Of a DNA stretch of 64,000 bases, positions 1 through 12,937 are shown one piece after another. Origin of the DNA: Cornus controversa (taxonomy: Eukaryota > Streptophyta > Magnoliopsida > Cornales > Cornaceae); assembly GCA_026545225.1 (NCBI GenBank), contig CM048848.1, positions 15,613,353-15,677,352 on the forward strand, written 5' to 3'. The first letter of the stretch is position 1. Every line of letters begins with the position of its first letter. The translations under genes were made by a program, and so were the position numbers. The notes below the pieces were generated by a model, which was not told the DNA's origin, ran no database searches, and worked only from the letters and a program-made list of their open reading frames with translations.

Positions 1-2927
1 CCTTTACCGGCTACACTGAAGCATATTTTCTTGGGCTCTAATGAAACCCTTCCAGTCATTATTGCTTCCAATCTCACCAATGATCAAGAGATGGAACTTC
101 TAAAAGTGCTAAAAGAGTACAAGGAAGCAATAGGATGGAGTGTGGCAGATCTTAAGGGAATAGATCCTTCTATTTGTATGCACTGCATACACTTGGAAGA
201 AGATGCAAAGACCTCAAGAGAGGCACAACGTCGATTAAATCCAAATATGAAGGACGTTGTAATGAAGGAGGTTGTGAAGTTACTAGATGAGGGAATCATT
301 TACCCCATCTCAGATAGTAAGTGGGTTAGTCCCACTCAAGTGGTTCCTAAGAAGTCCAGTATTACGGTGCAACCAAATGATAAGGGTGAATTGGTTCCCC
401 AACGCACCACCACGGGATGGAGAGTTTTCATAGATTATCGTAAACTAAATTCAGCAACTCAGAAAGATCACTTCCCTCTTCCATTTATTGATCAAATCTT
501 AGAGAGATTAGCTGGTCAAAGTTTTTATTGCTTCTTAGATGGATATTTTGGCTATAATCAGGTTGCTATAGACCCGAGGGACCAAGAGAAAACCACCTTT
601 ACATGTCCTTTCAACACATTCACTTATAGACGCATGCCCTTTGGGTTGTACAATGCACTTGCTACTTTTCAACGGTGTATGATGTCTATCTTTTCGGACA
701 TGGTGGAAAATTTCTTGGAAGTGTTCATGGATGATTTCTCCGTGTTTGGACCTTCATTCGAATCATGCCTCCAAAATCTATCCCGTGTTCTCACACGATG
801 TCAAAAAACCAATCTAATCCTCAATTGGGAAAAGAGCCATTTTATGGTTCAAGAGGGCATTGTCCTAGGGCACATTGTGTCTAAGAGAGGAATTGAGGTT
901 GACAAAGCCAAGGTTGAACTTATTTCCAAACTTTCTCCACCATCAACGGTGAGAGAGATTCGTTCATTCCTTGGGCATGCGGGCTTTTATCGCCGTTTGA
1001 TCAAAGACTTTAGCAAGATCTCTCGGCCTTTGTGTCGTGTTCTTGAAAAAGAGTCTTATTTTACCTTTGATGAAGCGTGCCTTAACGCTTTTGAAAAGCT
1101 CCGCACCATGCTTACAACCGCTCCAATTCTCATCCCTTCAAATTGGGCTCTCCCATTTGAGATCATATGTGATGCATCTGATTATGCTATGGGTGCGGTT
1201 TTAGGGTAACGGGTAGACAAATTACCACATGTTATCTACTATGCAAGTAAAACCCTTTCCGAGGCTCAAATCAATTATACCACAATGAAAAAGGAGTTGC
1301 TTGCGGTAGTATTTGCCTTGGACAAATTTTGAGCTTATCTATTAGGTTCCAAGGTCATTGTCTATTCGGACCATGCTGCCGTTCGGCATCCTTTGGCCAA
1401 AAAGGACACTAAGCCTAGATTAATTCGGTGGATACTCTTGTTGCGAGAGTTTAATTTTGAGATTAGAGACAAAAAGGGAACCGAAAATGTGGTGGCTGAC
1501 CACCTCTCTAGAATTCTTGTTGAATCCCTCAATGATTCCATTCCAGTTTGTGAATCCTTTCCGGATGAGTAATTTTTTGTAATCTCTCAAGAGAGTATCC
1601 CTTGGTATGCGGACATTGTCAACTACTTGGCAACCGACAAAATACCGTCTTCTTGGACCAAGCAAGAGAAGGATCGATTTTTCTCCCAATCACGATCATA
1701 TTATTGGGACGATCCTCAATTGTTCAAATATTGCCCCGATCAAATAATCCAAAAATGTGTACCCAACAGTGAATTCCAAAGCATTCTAAAATTCTGTCAT
1801 ACATTTGCTTATGGGGGACACTTTAGTGCTAAGAAAACCGCAACAAAGATTCTTCAATGCGGATTTTTTTGGCCAACACTTCATCGGGATGCATACTCAT
1901 TTTGCTGCTCGTGTGAGCGATGTCAGCGCCTTGGCACGATGTCTCGGAAGGACATGATGCCTCTCAACCCTATTCTTATTGTTGGGATATTTGATGTGTG
2001 GGGCATCGACTTCATGGGACCTTTTCCACCATCTACTGGTCATGAGTACATACTTGTGGCGGTGGACTACGTTTCTAAATGGATAGAGGCCGTTGCTACC
2101 AAAACCAATGACCACGCAGTCGTGGTTAAGTTCATTCTAGCTAATATCTTTAGCCGTTTTGGTACACCTCGGGTCCTCATCAGTGGCGGAGGTAAACATT
2201 TCTGTAATCGGTTCCTTCGAACCTTGCTTACCAAATACTCTATCACACACAAAGTAGCCACCCCATACCATCCTCAGACTAGTGGACAAGTGGAAGTATC
2301 CAATAGGGAGATAAAGAACATCCTTGAGAAAACAGTTCGGCCTGACCAGAAAGATTGGTCATTGCGACTAAATGATGCATTATGTGCTTACCGAACTGCT
2401 TATAAGACTCCCATTGGAATGTCACCTTACCGGTTGGTTTATGGTAAAACATGCCATCTTCCAGTTGAATTGGAGCACAAAGCTATGTGGGCCACCAAAA
2501 TGTTCAATTTTGACATGCAAATGGCCGGCTCTAATCGAAAGCTTCAATTGAATGAATTGGAAGAATTGCGACATGATGCGTATGAGAACACTAAAATCTA
2601 TAAGGCAAAGTCTAAAACCTTTCATGATCGCAATATTCAAGTCAAAACATTTTCTCTGGGACAGAAAGTATGGTTGTATAACTCACGCCTCATTTGTTTC
2701 CCGAAAAACTTCGCTCCCGTTGGGATGGTCCATTTTTGGTTAATTCTGTTGCTCCCCACGGAGCGGTGGAATTGAAGGACTTGAAAGATGGAACGTTGTT
2801 CAAAGTGAATGGGCAGTGCTTAAAACCGTGCGTGGATGACCAAGTTACCATGGAGTATGTGGATGTCGTCAATTTGACGGATCCCGTTTATTTTGACTCG
2901 AGAACCGATTCCAACGTCATGCCATAG
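1..2927 (+). pseudogene. Broken pol of element A (RT, RNase H, integrase)
   Basis: Reverse transcriptase occupies roughly 330-850 and still has its catalytic block in the form FMDD (near 727-738), as in the intact relative. RNase H follows at about 1160-1500 ([12 protein letters not shown], then YSDHAA). The integrase zinc-binding region and core lie at about 1790-2330. Lesions: in-frame stops near 1207, 1330 and 1570, and one lost C near 2690 compared with the intact copy, which shifts the last 75 or so codons into another frame (2694-2927). The integrase core also has GGG where the intact copy has DGG (near 2185), so one of the three catalytic acidic residues is gone. The protein would normally copy element RNA into DNA and insert it. 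This copy cannot encode a working enzyme. Confidence 0.92.
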
Positions 2928-4108
2928 ACGTATAATTTGGCGCGACCATGGTAGCTATCATGCTTCTATGATGTCCCTCTAATCCAAAGCAATTTTGTAT
3001 CTAAGTCCCATAAGTTCAAGTCCATGAGGTTCTAAATCAAGCTGATCAACAAGGCTATTTTTCAGAATCTCGATTGATCAAAACAAGGATCTCGATCAAT
3101 CGAGATCTCGATTAATTGAGATTTTGGTCTCGATTGATCGAATTAATTGAGATTTTGGTCTCGATTGATCGAAATAATGCAGAGATTTTGGAATATTTTG
3201 CAAAGTGCAAAGTACCGAGAGGTGTTTTTTCTCAATAGCACTTCGATAGGTACTCGATCAATCAAAATCTCGATCAATCGAGATCCCAAGATCTTGATTA
3301 ATCGAGATGTGCATCTCGATTAATCGAGATTGCCACTATGACTGCACGTGTTTCACTTACATATTCAAAACCGTTGGCTCCCTCTCATTTCTCCGTTCTT
3401 ATCGCGACCATCCAACTTCTTCCTTCAGTCTGAGAGCTCCAAAGCCATCCCCGATCACCTTCCAACCTTTTTCGATCATTCCCGACCCTCCGCCTTTGTT
3501 CTCCGTTGTCCGAGCCTTCCGCAAATTCGTGCGAGTTCGTATCTTCGCGGCTGCGTGTTGGGTTTCATTTTCTTGCACCGTTCATCATCTTCACCTTGAG
3601 GTAAGTTGATGCATACTTTATTTTGTTTGATTTGCCGCTATTCTTGTTAGTTTACCGGCTTAATAAGCATAGATAGATGATGTTGGGTTAAAGTGGCTTG
3701 CAGTCACTACGTTCATAATGGGAACTTACGAATTATGGGGATAGGTGTGCAAGAGCGATTGAGATCCTGTATATTAATTTTATTTCGGGTGCTTGATGTT
3801 CGGTTTGAAACCACGACTTCATTGTTCGGTTGCATCCACTTATTGCCGCTTGGTTGAGAGCGGAATGAGAGATATATTTGTGCGGGTCGTGTTAGCTTTC
3901 GAGTTGCATTGTACATCCTGTGCATTACACGGGTTGCATGTTTTTGATTCCTCGTAGGCCTAATCGAGTTGATTCGAGCATGTTTTGGCGTGCATATCTT
4001 GGCATCATGGACTAGAACTTCTTTTTACTTTTTATTTTTATTTTAGTATTCATTTTATTTTATTTTTATTTACTTTATTTTTGGAATAAGTGCAAACTGT
4101 TACAGATT
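2928..4108 (+). other. Non-coding spacer of element A between pol and accessory ORF
   Basis: Apart from the palindrome array at 3068-3327, this stretch holds no convincing coding region. Short overlapping open frames at 3307-3609 have no recognisable domain. The last 80 bases before the accessory ORF are T-rich, and an AG-ended sequence lies just before its ATG, so a splice acceptor for a subgenomic transcript is possible but not shown. Confidence 0.6.
3068..3327. repeat. Array of TCGATYRATCGA near-palindromes in the spacer of element A
   Basis: About ten copies of a short near-palindrome such as TCTCGATCAATCGAGA, or its complement, lie irregularly in the spacer between pol and the accessory ORF. 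The same kind of array occupies the corresponding spacer of element B (27721-28102), and shorter ones lie in both elements' LTRs. The arms here are mostly CTCGA/TCGAG, unlike the TTCGA/TCGAA arms that dominate in B. The function is unknown. Confidence 0.85.
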
Positions 4109-5334
4109 ATGGCGCGTGTGAAGAATCCCATCGTTGTTATTCGAGATGTGCCTAGGTGAGCCTTCCAGAGTCGGAAGTTCCACCCGGAGCACCGATTTGA
4201 TTTGGCAGAGTTCGAGAGCCGTCCCGATTGCTCATGGGCGGTAGCAGAGCTTCGATGGCGCCGGCTCGACCGGCTATGTGTGCCACCCACCGATGTGGCA
4301 TATGAGCGATTGGTGCGGGTTTTTTACGAGCGCATAACCTATTCATGCACCGAGCCCGACACTTTAGAGAGTCGTGGGGGGCTCGACGATTACCATTACG
4401 TCGAGTCAGATAGCACAGATGATCGGTATTCCACACGAGCAGCCCCCGAACATGGTTGACCAGGATGGTCAGCTGCTCTACAGGCTCGAGTTTCTGGCCA
4501 ACATGACCCTTTTCTCCATCGTCATGGACATGTGTGGCGGGGTGTTTACCACTCCCAGTCACAACTACACGTCCAAATCGATGTGCCCGAGCATTTTATG
4601 GTTTTTGGACACCGTTCTCATCAAGAACACGTGTCCTTTACAACATGTGGCAGAGCGCCGGGGCGACCTTCTCCGTTACCTGTACGCTTTCCACACAGGC
4701 ACATGGTTTTTTGTCCCGTCATTGATTTGGGGACAGATGTACAAAGTCTGGGACGGGCTCGTCAAGAAGAAGATGAGTCGGGCGTCGAGTTGGTGGCTTC
4801 CCTTCCCTTTCCTAGTCGCAGTTTTCCTCAGCCATGCCAATATACCGGTCAGTGACACTGACATCCAGTTGTCACCCGCCCTCCCGCTTCACGCATACTC
4901 AGTGGATGCGGGTGAGGAGGCACTTGGAGCGCCAGGACCACCAGGGCGATCCACCAGAGGACATGGACATGGATGCTCCGGTGGAGATGGCTGAGGATGC
5001 GCCCGTAGAGGGTGAGGCATCCGGTGAGGAGCTGGAGGATGATGAGACTGACATCGCCGTAGAGCGGTATGAGATTCTGGCGACGGGATATTCCTATCTG
5101 GCAGCTGACGTTGAGCATCTCTAGTAGGGTTTTGAGGAGTATGTCCAAGTGACGTAGAGTCAGCTGGCGGCTATGAGGATGGACATTACGTTTTTGACAC
5201 AGGGTCAGAGGGTGCTTTTAGATGAGTTTCGGACTTTCCGACAGGACCTGCAGTTCATGTTTGCCAGCTGAGCTTCCACCTCCACCTCTACTCCACCCAC
5301 CGAGCCACCTCCACCACCACCCACCCTAGAGTAG
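4109..5334 (+). pseudogene. Broken accessory ORF of element A (putative plant transposon protein family)
   Basis: This is the counterpart of the intact 407-residue ORF at 25836-27059 (minus) in element B. It starts with ATG-GCG-CGT-GTG-AAG, matching the MARVK start of the intact copy, and ends with a proline-rich tail and a stop at 5332-5334. A stop codon follows only about 16 codons after the start, and several frameshifts split the rest among three frames (pieces at 4202-4459, 4374-4994 and 4834-5124). Recognisable islands include the CVPPTD block, the SKSMCPS block and the LIWGQM block. The family is commonly annotated as a putative plant transposon protein and its biochemical role is unknown. 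Confidence 0.85.
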
Positions 5335-7129
5335 CTTTATCTTTTCGTATTTTCTACTTTACTTTATATTGTTTTTCTTTCTTTGCTTTTTGATAGGCCA
5401 TGTTGGCCATGTTAGTTTTTGTGTATTCCAAATGCATGTACCCTTTTGTACTGAAACTCATTTTGACATATATGGAATACAGTTGTCATTTCTTTTATAG
5501 CATGTGTTCTATTTACTGTCTTTCTTTTTACTTTCTGCCAATATCTCTGCTATCTATACTTTGACTATGTATGTAGTACCACTTGCCTAATTGTTATATG
5601 CGATTCAATTGATGATTTCCGTTTATTACCGCCTGGTTTCAATTCCTAATACTGTTGAGATTGCTTCAACGTAGTATGGCGTTAATAAAGAAAGGCAGCC
5701 CCTTTGAATGCTATACGTTAGCGTGCCTGGATAGTCAATATCTTATCGCATAGACCTCTTAGTCAATTTGGAAACACCAGTTCAGAGCCTTGGATGTGCA
5801 GTGATCTCGGCATTGTCAACTTGTACATAATTCTTTTATCATGTTCTTTTCATGTGCTTTTTGTTCCATTTAATGCTCGTGGTATCTAGTTGGTGTTCCG
5901 TGCAGGTTTTTCTCATTTACAGGATGACCGGTCGTGTTGGAATGCCATTTTTGTCGAGTTTTGCAGTCCCGGTAATTTCTTTCCTTGTTCTTCTTGTCCA
6001 AGCATTGAGGACAATGTTGCATCTAAGTTTGGGGGTGCGGTATGCTATACCACTTGCATATGCATGCAAATGTTCAATCTTTGTATTGATTGTCATTGTA
6101 GAGCAGTTTTTTTCTTGATATTTTTGCATGCTTGCTATGATGTCTTGTTTTTTAAGGGAAGATCATTCGAATAAATGTCCGAGGTAAATGTAGCAGGTAG
6201 TTAAGAGCTTTAACATTGTAAATACCCGCACTTTTGCAAGCTATGTAATAAGTTAGAACGGTCCACATTTTTGTTCAAATATGAATATGTACGGTTCTTG
6301 CCCTAAATTTGTCCTTAACCGCACAAATTCACACACATGCATTTTAAATTGTGGGGTATAAGTCTGATGGAGTATTTTATAAATTTCTGTTTTTATTTGA
6401 ACAGCTTAAAGAATGAGTTTTTCCGGTTTTAAAAAAAAATGAAAAAAAAAGAGAAAAATATGCAATAAGCCTTCTCACTCAATAAATCGGATCTCTATGC
6501 CTCATTAAGCATGGAGTATTCGCGTATAAGTGTGCAAGGTTGAGCAATAATAAGCGGGTGGCTTATTTAAGCTCATCGCCTTGTAAGCTAGGTTATTAAG
6601 TCCGAGGGGTGTTTCTTCACCTAATACCCTAAAACCAATTGGTTTGGGAGTCATTGGCCCAATGCCGCTACATGGGCTTGCAAGAAAGGAAAAAGAGCTA
6701 AGCATTGCACGGTCATCCGCACATGAGCATTCATGTATATTTTGCGGTAATAAACAACAGTGTCGAGCTTTTTCAATGAGTTTTTCTTTTAAAAATAGAT
6801 TTGTTCTTACTTTTCTTCAAATATGACAAAGTCACGCGTTAGAATGCATGTTCACTTTTCAAAGAGGATTTTGGGGTTGGAATCGGTATTTTTATTCGGA
6901 CTGGCCATTATGTGGGGACCTTCATCTGTTTGTAGTTTGTGAAGGTCCATTTTTGCTAATGACCGCATAGTTCTGTAATACTTGTTGCATTTGTCAGGTG
7001 TGAAATGAACGGATAATCATCCTTTATCTAGTTGATGACAAGCATGATTCAATTTTTGTATAAGATAGTTCATTTCATTTTTGTAACATTACATTGCTAA
7101 GGGACTAGCAATGTATAAGTTTGGGGGTG
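5335..7129 (+). other. 3' non-coding tail of element A with two polypurine-tract-like motifs
   Basis: No coding region is supported here. The motif AAGTTTGGGGGTG occurs twice: at 6025-6037, preceded by TTGAGGACAATGT, and at 7117-7129 immediately before the LTR. The latter is the expected plus-strand primer site. A block around 6628-6653 (CCAATTGGTTTGGGAGTCA) is also found in elements B and C. The tail is otherwise AT-rich. Confidence 0.75.
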
Positions 7130-8534
7130 TGATAAGTGTTCGATACTATGCATTTGAACCCTCTTTATTGTATATGTTAGTCCCGTTATTATGTTTACCG
7201 AAATACGTTTACGGTATTTTTGTGTTTGTGATGTATTGCAGGTTTTGTACTAAAAGGAGCAATGTTTGAGGCCATTTGTAGTTGAAGAGCAGAATTTAGA
7301 AATGAAGCTAAGACATCTCGATCAATCGAGATGTTGATCTCGATCAATCGAGATCTCGATTGATCGAGACATGCATTACGATTAATCAAAATCTCAAACA
7401 ATTAAGATTCCAATCTCGATCAATCGAGATTCTGCAGACCCACTTGCCCACTTGCTCACCTGTTCTCCCACTTGCAACAAAATCCACCTTTTTGCACGAC
7501 TTGGATGAATTTTCTGACTTGAAGAAGACACATGGAGATATTATTGATTTAGTTGGTATATATATTGCTATATATATATATACATGGTGGGTCCCAAGGA
7601 TGGAAAGTAGCCAAATATGCACAAAATGAGCCATTTCTCTCATATATCACATACCATACATTAGAGATTTACGGGAGAGGAGAAGGAGAAGCTGAACCAG
7701 ACCTTGAAGCTTCATTTTCTCCATCAATGGAAGAGTGCAAGGCTGCCATGATCAACTAACTTCTCTACTAGGGTGTGGGTGAAACCTCTAGCCATGTAAA
7801 CTTGTTCATTTTTGTAGCATTATTTGGGATTTGTATTTAAATGTTGATTACTTAGTCTAGTGATGATGTACACTTATACATTTCTTATATATATTCATAT
7901 GATGTTGTTTTTATTCTTGTCTTAGAGTAGAATCCATCTTATGAATGCACAACACTTGCATCTTCTACAAAAAGTGTAAGTGATGGCTAAGCAATGGTGT
8001 TTAAATTGAATGTGTTGTTCTTGCTTGTATAAACCATGCCAAAATGAGGTAATTTGGATGCATTTAGGTTCACTTAGAGAGTAGGGTAATTAGTTAGGTT
8101 GAAGAACTATGCTTGTTGAAGATGGGTTATGATAGGTTGGAAAGCACATTGATCTTTTGATATGTTATTGAGGTCACAAGCCTAATGACATTGTTAGGCA
8201 TTTCATTTTATAAATCCCAAGCTTGCTACATTTATGGACATGTGAATGGCTAGTGGTGGAAACCACCCCTAGTTCTCTCTCCCAATTTACAACTCTTTAA
8301 ATTTAGTGTTTTTACATTTCATGTAATAGTTTTAAAACAAAAATCAAAACCTTGTTTTTAGAATTAAAGTGGAATTAATCTCTCTTCAAGACAATTAACA
8401 ACTAGTTCTCGTGGGATCGATACCCTCTATATAGAACCGTATCTACAAAGATTCGTGCTCTTGCGAGTGGTTAAATTATATTTTGAAAAAGGGCAAAAAT
8501 AAGCTTACAATTATAATCATGTTTAGCCACATCA
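7130..8534 (+). repeat. 3' LTR of element A
   Basis: The LTR begins TGATAAGTG directly after the polypurine tract and ends in CCACATCA. It corresponds end to end, in reverse complement, to the 1420-1422-bp LTRs of element B, with clear divergence. It is 1405 bp. It carries a six-copy palindrome array at 7315-7431 and an AT-rich, TATA-like stretch near 7557-7582 that may be the promoter. Confidence 0.9.
7315..7431. repeat. TCGATYRATCGA palindrome array in LTR A
   Basis: Six near-palindromes with mostly CTCGA...TCGAG arms lie in the U3 part of the LTR, about 130 bp upstream of the TATA-like run. The B LTRs have six motifs at the same place, with TTCGA...TCGAA or mixed arms. Confidence 0.85.
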
Positions 8535-8689
8535 GCAAGCGTGAATCTTGCCCCCTTGCCAAGGGTATTTCATATGAGAGAGTTGGAAATAAGCTTTGTA
8601 TGGAAGGTTTGCCCCCTATCTGTCCAGTCTTTTACCAAGGTTTTCTTGACTCAATGCCTTATGTAACTGAGAACCATCAAATGAAGTCA

Positions 8690-10178
8690 CTGAAGCAACG
8701 TGTTGATATAAGATTTTAGAGACGATGCTTCTAACATAAGATGTATCTTTTTCATTGTCTGAGTTAGGCAGTACTTTGTCTTTCTCTTGGACTTATCCGC
8801 TTCATCTTTAAGACAGTTGTTAGACATATTGGACAAGACAAGAGCCTTTGCACCATAACTTATTATGTTAAGCTCCATATCATGGGCATGAGTAACCAGT
8901 TCTTCAAATGTACGAGGCCTGATTCCTTGTAGAATGTAGAGAAGCTCCCAATACATGCCTTGCATACACATTTTGACTGTTGAGACTTCAAAAAGATGAT
9001 CTTTGTAATCAAGACTTAGAGCTCACCAGCGGTTGATATAGTCGACCACAAGCTCATCCTTCATTTGTTTAGTGTTAGTGAGTTATAGCATGCTTACTAT
9101 TCTGCGAGTACTGTAGAAGCGGTTGAGAAACTCTCACTCCATCTGCTTCCAACAGTTAATACTTCCAGCTTTGAGGTCTGTGTACCAATGAAATGCATTC
9201 CTTTTGAGGGAACGAACAAATTGCTTGACTAAGAGGTCCCCTTTAGTGCCAGTGTTATTGCAAGTCTCCACAAAGTGTGCAACATGTTATTTGGGATTCC
9301 CTTTTCCATCAAATTATTGGAACTTTGGTGGTTAATACCCCACTGGCATTTTTAAGTTGCCAATTCTTTCGGTGTAGGGTTTTGAGTACATAAGAGTGCT
9401 TTGAGGGGTGCTACGATACTATGCTCAGATTGTGTTCGTTATTATATCATATAATTGTTGGACAGATAGTGAAGCGACTGGCGAAGCATGATTAGTTTCA
9501 ACCACATGTCCTGACGCAGATGCGTGACGACGATCTTTTGATTGGGTACCTTAAAGGGATGAATTTGAAGTATTCACAGGTAGTTGTGTTGACTCATCAG
9601 GATTTTAGATTTCAAGCTTACTTATTAGTGCGACGATCTGCAAGTCTTTCTCTTCAACAGTTTTGTGAGGTTTTTTTATTGTGGGTGCCATCACTGTCAG
9701 TTGGTCTTCCACCGAAGTTGTTCCAGTCATTATGGCTACGACAACATTCAAATAGAAAATTCCTTGAGGGCCAACATTCTTTGAAGTGACCGATTGTTCT
9801 AAAATCTCAAGTAACAAATTCGAGAGCAAACCAATGCTAGAGTTGGCGTTAGAGATGGAGTGGGGGTGAATGTGGTGGCGCCAACATTTCTAAAACAACG
9901 TCAAAATTCATTACCCCCTGAAGATCAATGGTGTTAACATGTTTAGTTTTCACATCCGTTGGTTTAGCAAGATTAGTTTTCACCAAATCTTACTGATTCT
10001 TGAGCGAAGCAATTGCTTTGGTCTTGCTACGCGTCATAGGACTTGTTGAGGTACTGCTAGCACTCGATGGGTTCTTAGTGTTCTTGCCACTGCTTGCGGC
10101 ATCTTTGATGTTGGCCAATGCAACAACAGTGTCTTTTGAGATTTTTTTGTTTATAGTCAGAACCTTGGGAGGAGCCAT
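8690..10178 (-). pseudogene. Decayed Ty3/gypsy gag, minus strand
   Basis: Read on the minus strand from an ATG at 10178 (MAPPKVLT...), this contains a Ser/Thr-rich N-terminus with an SPMTRSK motif, a segment near 9829-9605 with EDQL and EEKDLQIVAL, and then a retrotransposon gag capsid-like region at about 9300-8870 including the block GIRPRTFEELVTHAHDMEL. Frameshifts and stops break it into at least three pieces. Gag would form the virus-like particle. The 3' side is cut off by the insertion of element A at 8534/8535. Assignment to Ty3/gypsy is firm from the gag pattern; the lineage is not resolved. Confidence 0.75.
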
Positions 10179-10262
10179 AAATTCTGATGAACGAATTTTG
10201 GGATGTATGATGTAGGAGACAGAGATGAGTGGTAGAGATGGTCCCACCAGGCATGCCAGAAA

Positions 10263-11279
10263 TGTGTACGCACAAATTTTGAGTCTGATAATAAGATCAA
10301 AACATGTGGACAAATATATCAAAGATATTAATTTCAAGAAATATGTGTTATAAATCTCTGTAGATCTTTACAAAAGAAAGATAAATCCTCTAATTTGATC
10401 TCCTTGGTGATCTGGATTCAAGGGTTGTTGGAGCTTGATCTTGAATTAAATTGAAACTTTGCTGAAGAACGACATGTGGTTGATGTGCTTGTTGTTCTTC
10501 TCTTTTAGGGTTTAGATGCTTTGGAGCTTTGGATTTTGAGTGAAGAATTCTGCAGAGTTTCAGCTTTCTCTAAGAGTCTTCTGGTTGTCTTTCCTTTTTC
10601 TTCGAATTCAAGGGCTACTTGAGCTTAAACTTAAATCAGGTTGTTGAGAGTCCTCTTCAAGTTTTTGTTGTTGAACAAAATCGATGAGAATTTCTGATCG
10701 AGGGCTGAAGAAGTTTGATCTTGAGCAGTCTTGTTGATGATTCTTTGAATTTGTTGAATCGTGGAGAAAGAATGACATGAATTTGAATATGCTTGTTGTT
10801 ATTATTTTTCAAAACTTTGAGGGTTGATTGAAGGCAGAGTGTGGCAGAGCTTCAGTATTCTGTCAGAGTCTTCTCTCCCCTTCTCCCCCACCTCTGGACC
10901 TTTATTTATAGGCTCACCAAAGGGGTAGATTTGTAACTTTCTTTTCTTCTGATAATTATCCTATAATTATCTTTTATGATAATTGTGATAATTATCCAAT
11001 ATATATATAATAATTATCTTTTATGATAATTGTGATAATTATCCCATATATATATAATAATTATCTTTGATGATAATTACATATATATATATATATATCC
11101 ATATGACCCATTTTCAAGTGGACTTTTTAAACAATTTAGATCAACTCATAACCCATTTATTTGTGCTGAGTCTGGACTTTGAATTATCTTACTCATTGGG
11201 ACACCTTCTAAAGTGGGATAAACTGAAGATAAGCCCAAATTATATTTTGGGTCTATCATGTAATTTTTTAATGTCTACA
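10263..11279 (-). repeat. Probable 5' LTR of the decayed minus-strand element
   Basis: On the minus strand this begins TGTAGACATT (at 11279) and ends ...GTACACA (at 10263), followed after four bases by TGGCATGCC, which could be a primer binding site, and then the gag. A TATAAATA box on the minus strand near 10900 fits an LTR promoter. No second LTR copy or target-site duplication is visible, so the ends are inferred. Confidence 0.45.
10955..11095. repeat. Tandem repeat of GATAATTAT-rich units
   Basis: Two to three copies of a unit of about 55-60 bp, containing ATGATAATTGTGATAATTATCC followed by a TATATATA run, lie in the U3 part of the probable LTR. GATAATTATC is itself a perfect palindrome. 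Confidence 0.7.
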
Positions 11280-12490
11280 CTTATGTTTAAAATTAAATCA
11301 CTTCTTAATTAGATATGTTGACCACTAATGCGTTGATTATAATTATATGGCCATTTAGAATATTTTGACTCTTATATTTATTGTCAAATTCATTTTGAGT
11401 GAGCGAGTGATTTGTTTGTAAAGACTACTAGTGATTAATTAGTTACAAGGTTTTGAATTAATGTTTGTAAAGAGGGAGCGAGTGATTTGTTTGGAACATA
11501 TGATTCATATTCTTTATGGATGGCGAAAAAACTGATCAATCCATTTCTTGTTTGAAGGATGAATTTGAGAAAAGGAAGTGGTGGGATCTGCTAGGTAATC
11601 ATATTGTGCATGCATATCCCTTACTTTGTTCATGTTTGCTTGTCTTTACTAACTAATTATAAATATTTTAATTTATCACTTTAAGTGAAGGTAGTATGAA
11701 TTAATTTTCAATTGATCTAATGTTCCTTTAATTTCTTGGTTTTCTATAAATTTTATAAAGTAATTTTGATTATCTATTATGGTTTTGGTTTGTGAAGAAA
11801 TGAGCATAGAAACCAAGTAAACAATTATTGGTCCACAAGTGTTTGACATAAGATATATGTATTTTGTTGTTTTGAAGGTATTTGATTCTTTGAATGCTCG
11901 AGCATCCCCACATCAAGTTTCTAGTCGTGGCAATTCATCTACAGTTAGTACTTTAATTTTTTTTTATGTTAAATTCATTTTCATTATATTTTATTATGAT
12001 GTGCACTTAATGAATTATTAAAAAAATGTAGGGTAATTGAAATCAGGTGGACAAAAGTCAAAGTTGAAGATGCGCTTATTAAAGAGAGAAAAAAAGTTCG
12101 AAGATACATTGGTCGTGTTTCTCAAATTTTATTTATCGCATCTATGTCACTTTAGTATAATGTAAACTCTTTATTTTGTTTTCTTTTTGGTTGCATAAAT
12201 CTATATATTAGTACTTGACATATTTTAAAGTTTGACAATGGGGTGTTGTTGCAATTGAGTTTTAAATTTGAAACAACTCTCTTGCTTAATTATGTATGGT
12301 CAATTGCTGCTTCGATATTTTTTGCTATTGGTTTTCTAAGATGTATTAGTTTTCTTTGGTTTCTATTTCTCATAATGTTAGGAACCTTGTTATGGCTACG
12401 GTGGACTTCGAGATTCATAGAAAGTGCTTACTTGATAATTGTTTGATTTATGAACATGGTTAAATTCATAAGCAAATGGTTTTATTTAGG
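11280..12490. other. Unassigned AT-rich stretch with possible exon-like fragments
   Basis: I recognise no complete gene here. On the + strand a short open piece near 11515-11605 reads ...EFEKRKWWDLLG and is followed by GTAATC, which resembles a coding exon with a donor site. A second piece near 11877-11943 reads VFDSLNARASPHQ. They may be fragments of a decayed or captured gene inside the CACTA element that ends at 12935. I cannot name the source. Confidence 0.25.
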
Positions 12491-12935
12491 GATAAGAAAT
12501 ATTCCACCCAAAAAAAGAAAAAAAATAGTACTAGCATTTTATAAACACTGCTGATAAATGTGTAGAAATTCCGTTGCCAATGTTTGGAAAATGCTAGTCA
12601 AAATTTTAAAAAAAGAAATTATGCTGCCAGCGTTTGAAAAATGCTGGTCAAAATTTAAACTATAACCGGCGTTCAAGAAATGCTGGTAAATATGAAAGTA
12701 TGATGATTATTTTAGTCTACAACGGCATTCAAAATTGTCGCTAAAGTAAATTTTTACTAGCATTTGGTCTTAGACCGCTTGTTCATGAAAGAATACCGGT
12801 AATCGCCTTGTGACATAGGAAATACCACCGGACTTTCACGAGTGTTGGTACATCATTGGTAATTCTTTTACCAACGTTTTTGATTACTTTCACCAGCGTT
12901 TCTACGTGGTGGTGAAAACCAAAAATGTTGTAGTG
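12491..12935. mobile_element. Terminal region of a CACTA (En/Spm-type) DNA transposon
   Basis: The stretch ends AAAAATGTTGTAGTG at 12935, the reverse complement of the CACTACAA terminus typical of CACTA elements. The last 450 bp carry many direct and inverted copies of a short subterminal motif (GCCAGCGTTT / AAATGCTGGT), the usual transposase-binding arrangement in this superfamily. The opposite terminus and the transposase gene are not recognisable, so this is a fragment or a very decayed copy. The 3-bp flank is GTC. Confidence 0.65.
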
Positions 12936-12937
12936 GT

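Larger units (their letters stand above)
1..8534 (+). mobile_element. Athila-like Ty3/gypsy element A, 5' part outside the window
   Basis: This element reads left to right: pol from just upstream of reverse transcriptase, a spacer, a broken accessory ORF, a long non-coding tail with a G-rich polypurine tract, and a 3' LTR ending at 8534. It is the same family as the nested element at 22594-35609: pol, the accessory ORF and the LTR are collinear and similar throughout. The window starts inside pol, so gag, the 5' LTR and one target-site copy are not visible. The bases after the LTR (GCAAG, 8535-8539) are the candidate target-site duplication but have no visible partner. The flank on the right is the gag of an older minus-strand element, so A probably inserted into that gag. 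Stops and frameshifts show the copy is dead and older than the nested one. Confidence 0.9.

Noticed and set aside
8483..8719. 78-residue ORF crossing 8534
   Set aside because: It spans the junction of the element A LTR and the older gag remnant and has no recognisable content.
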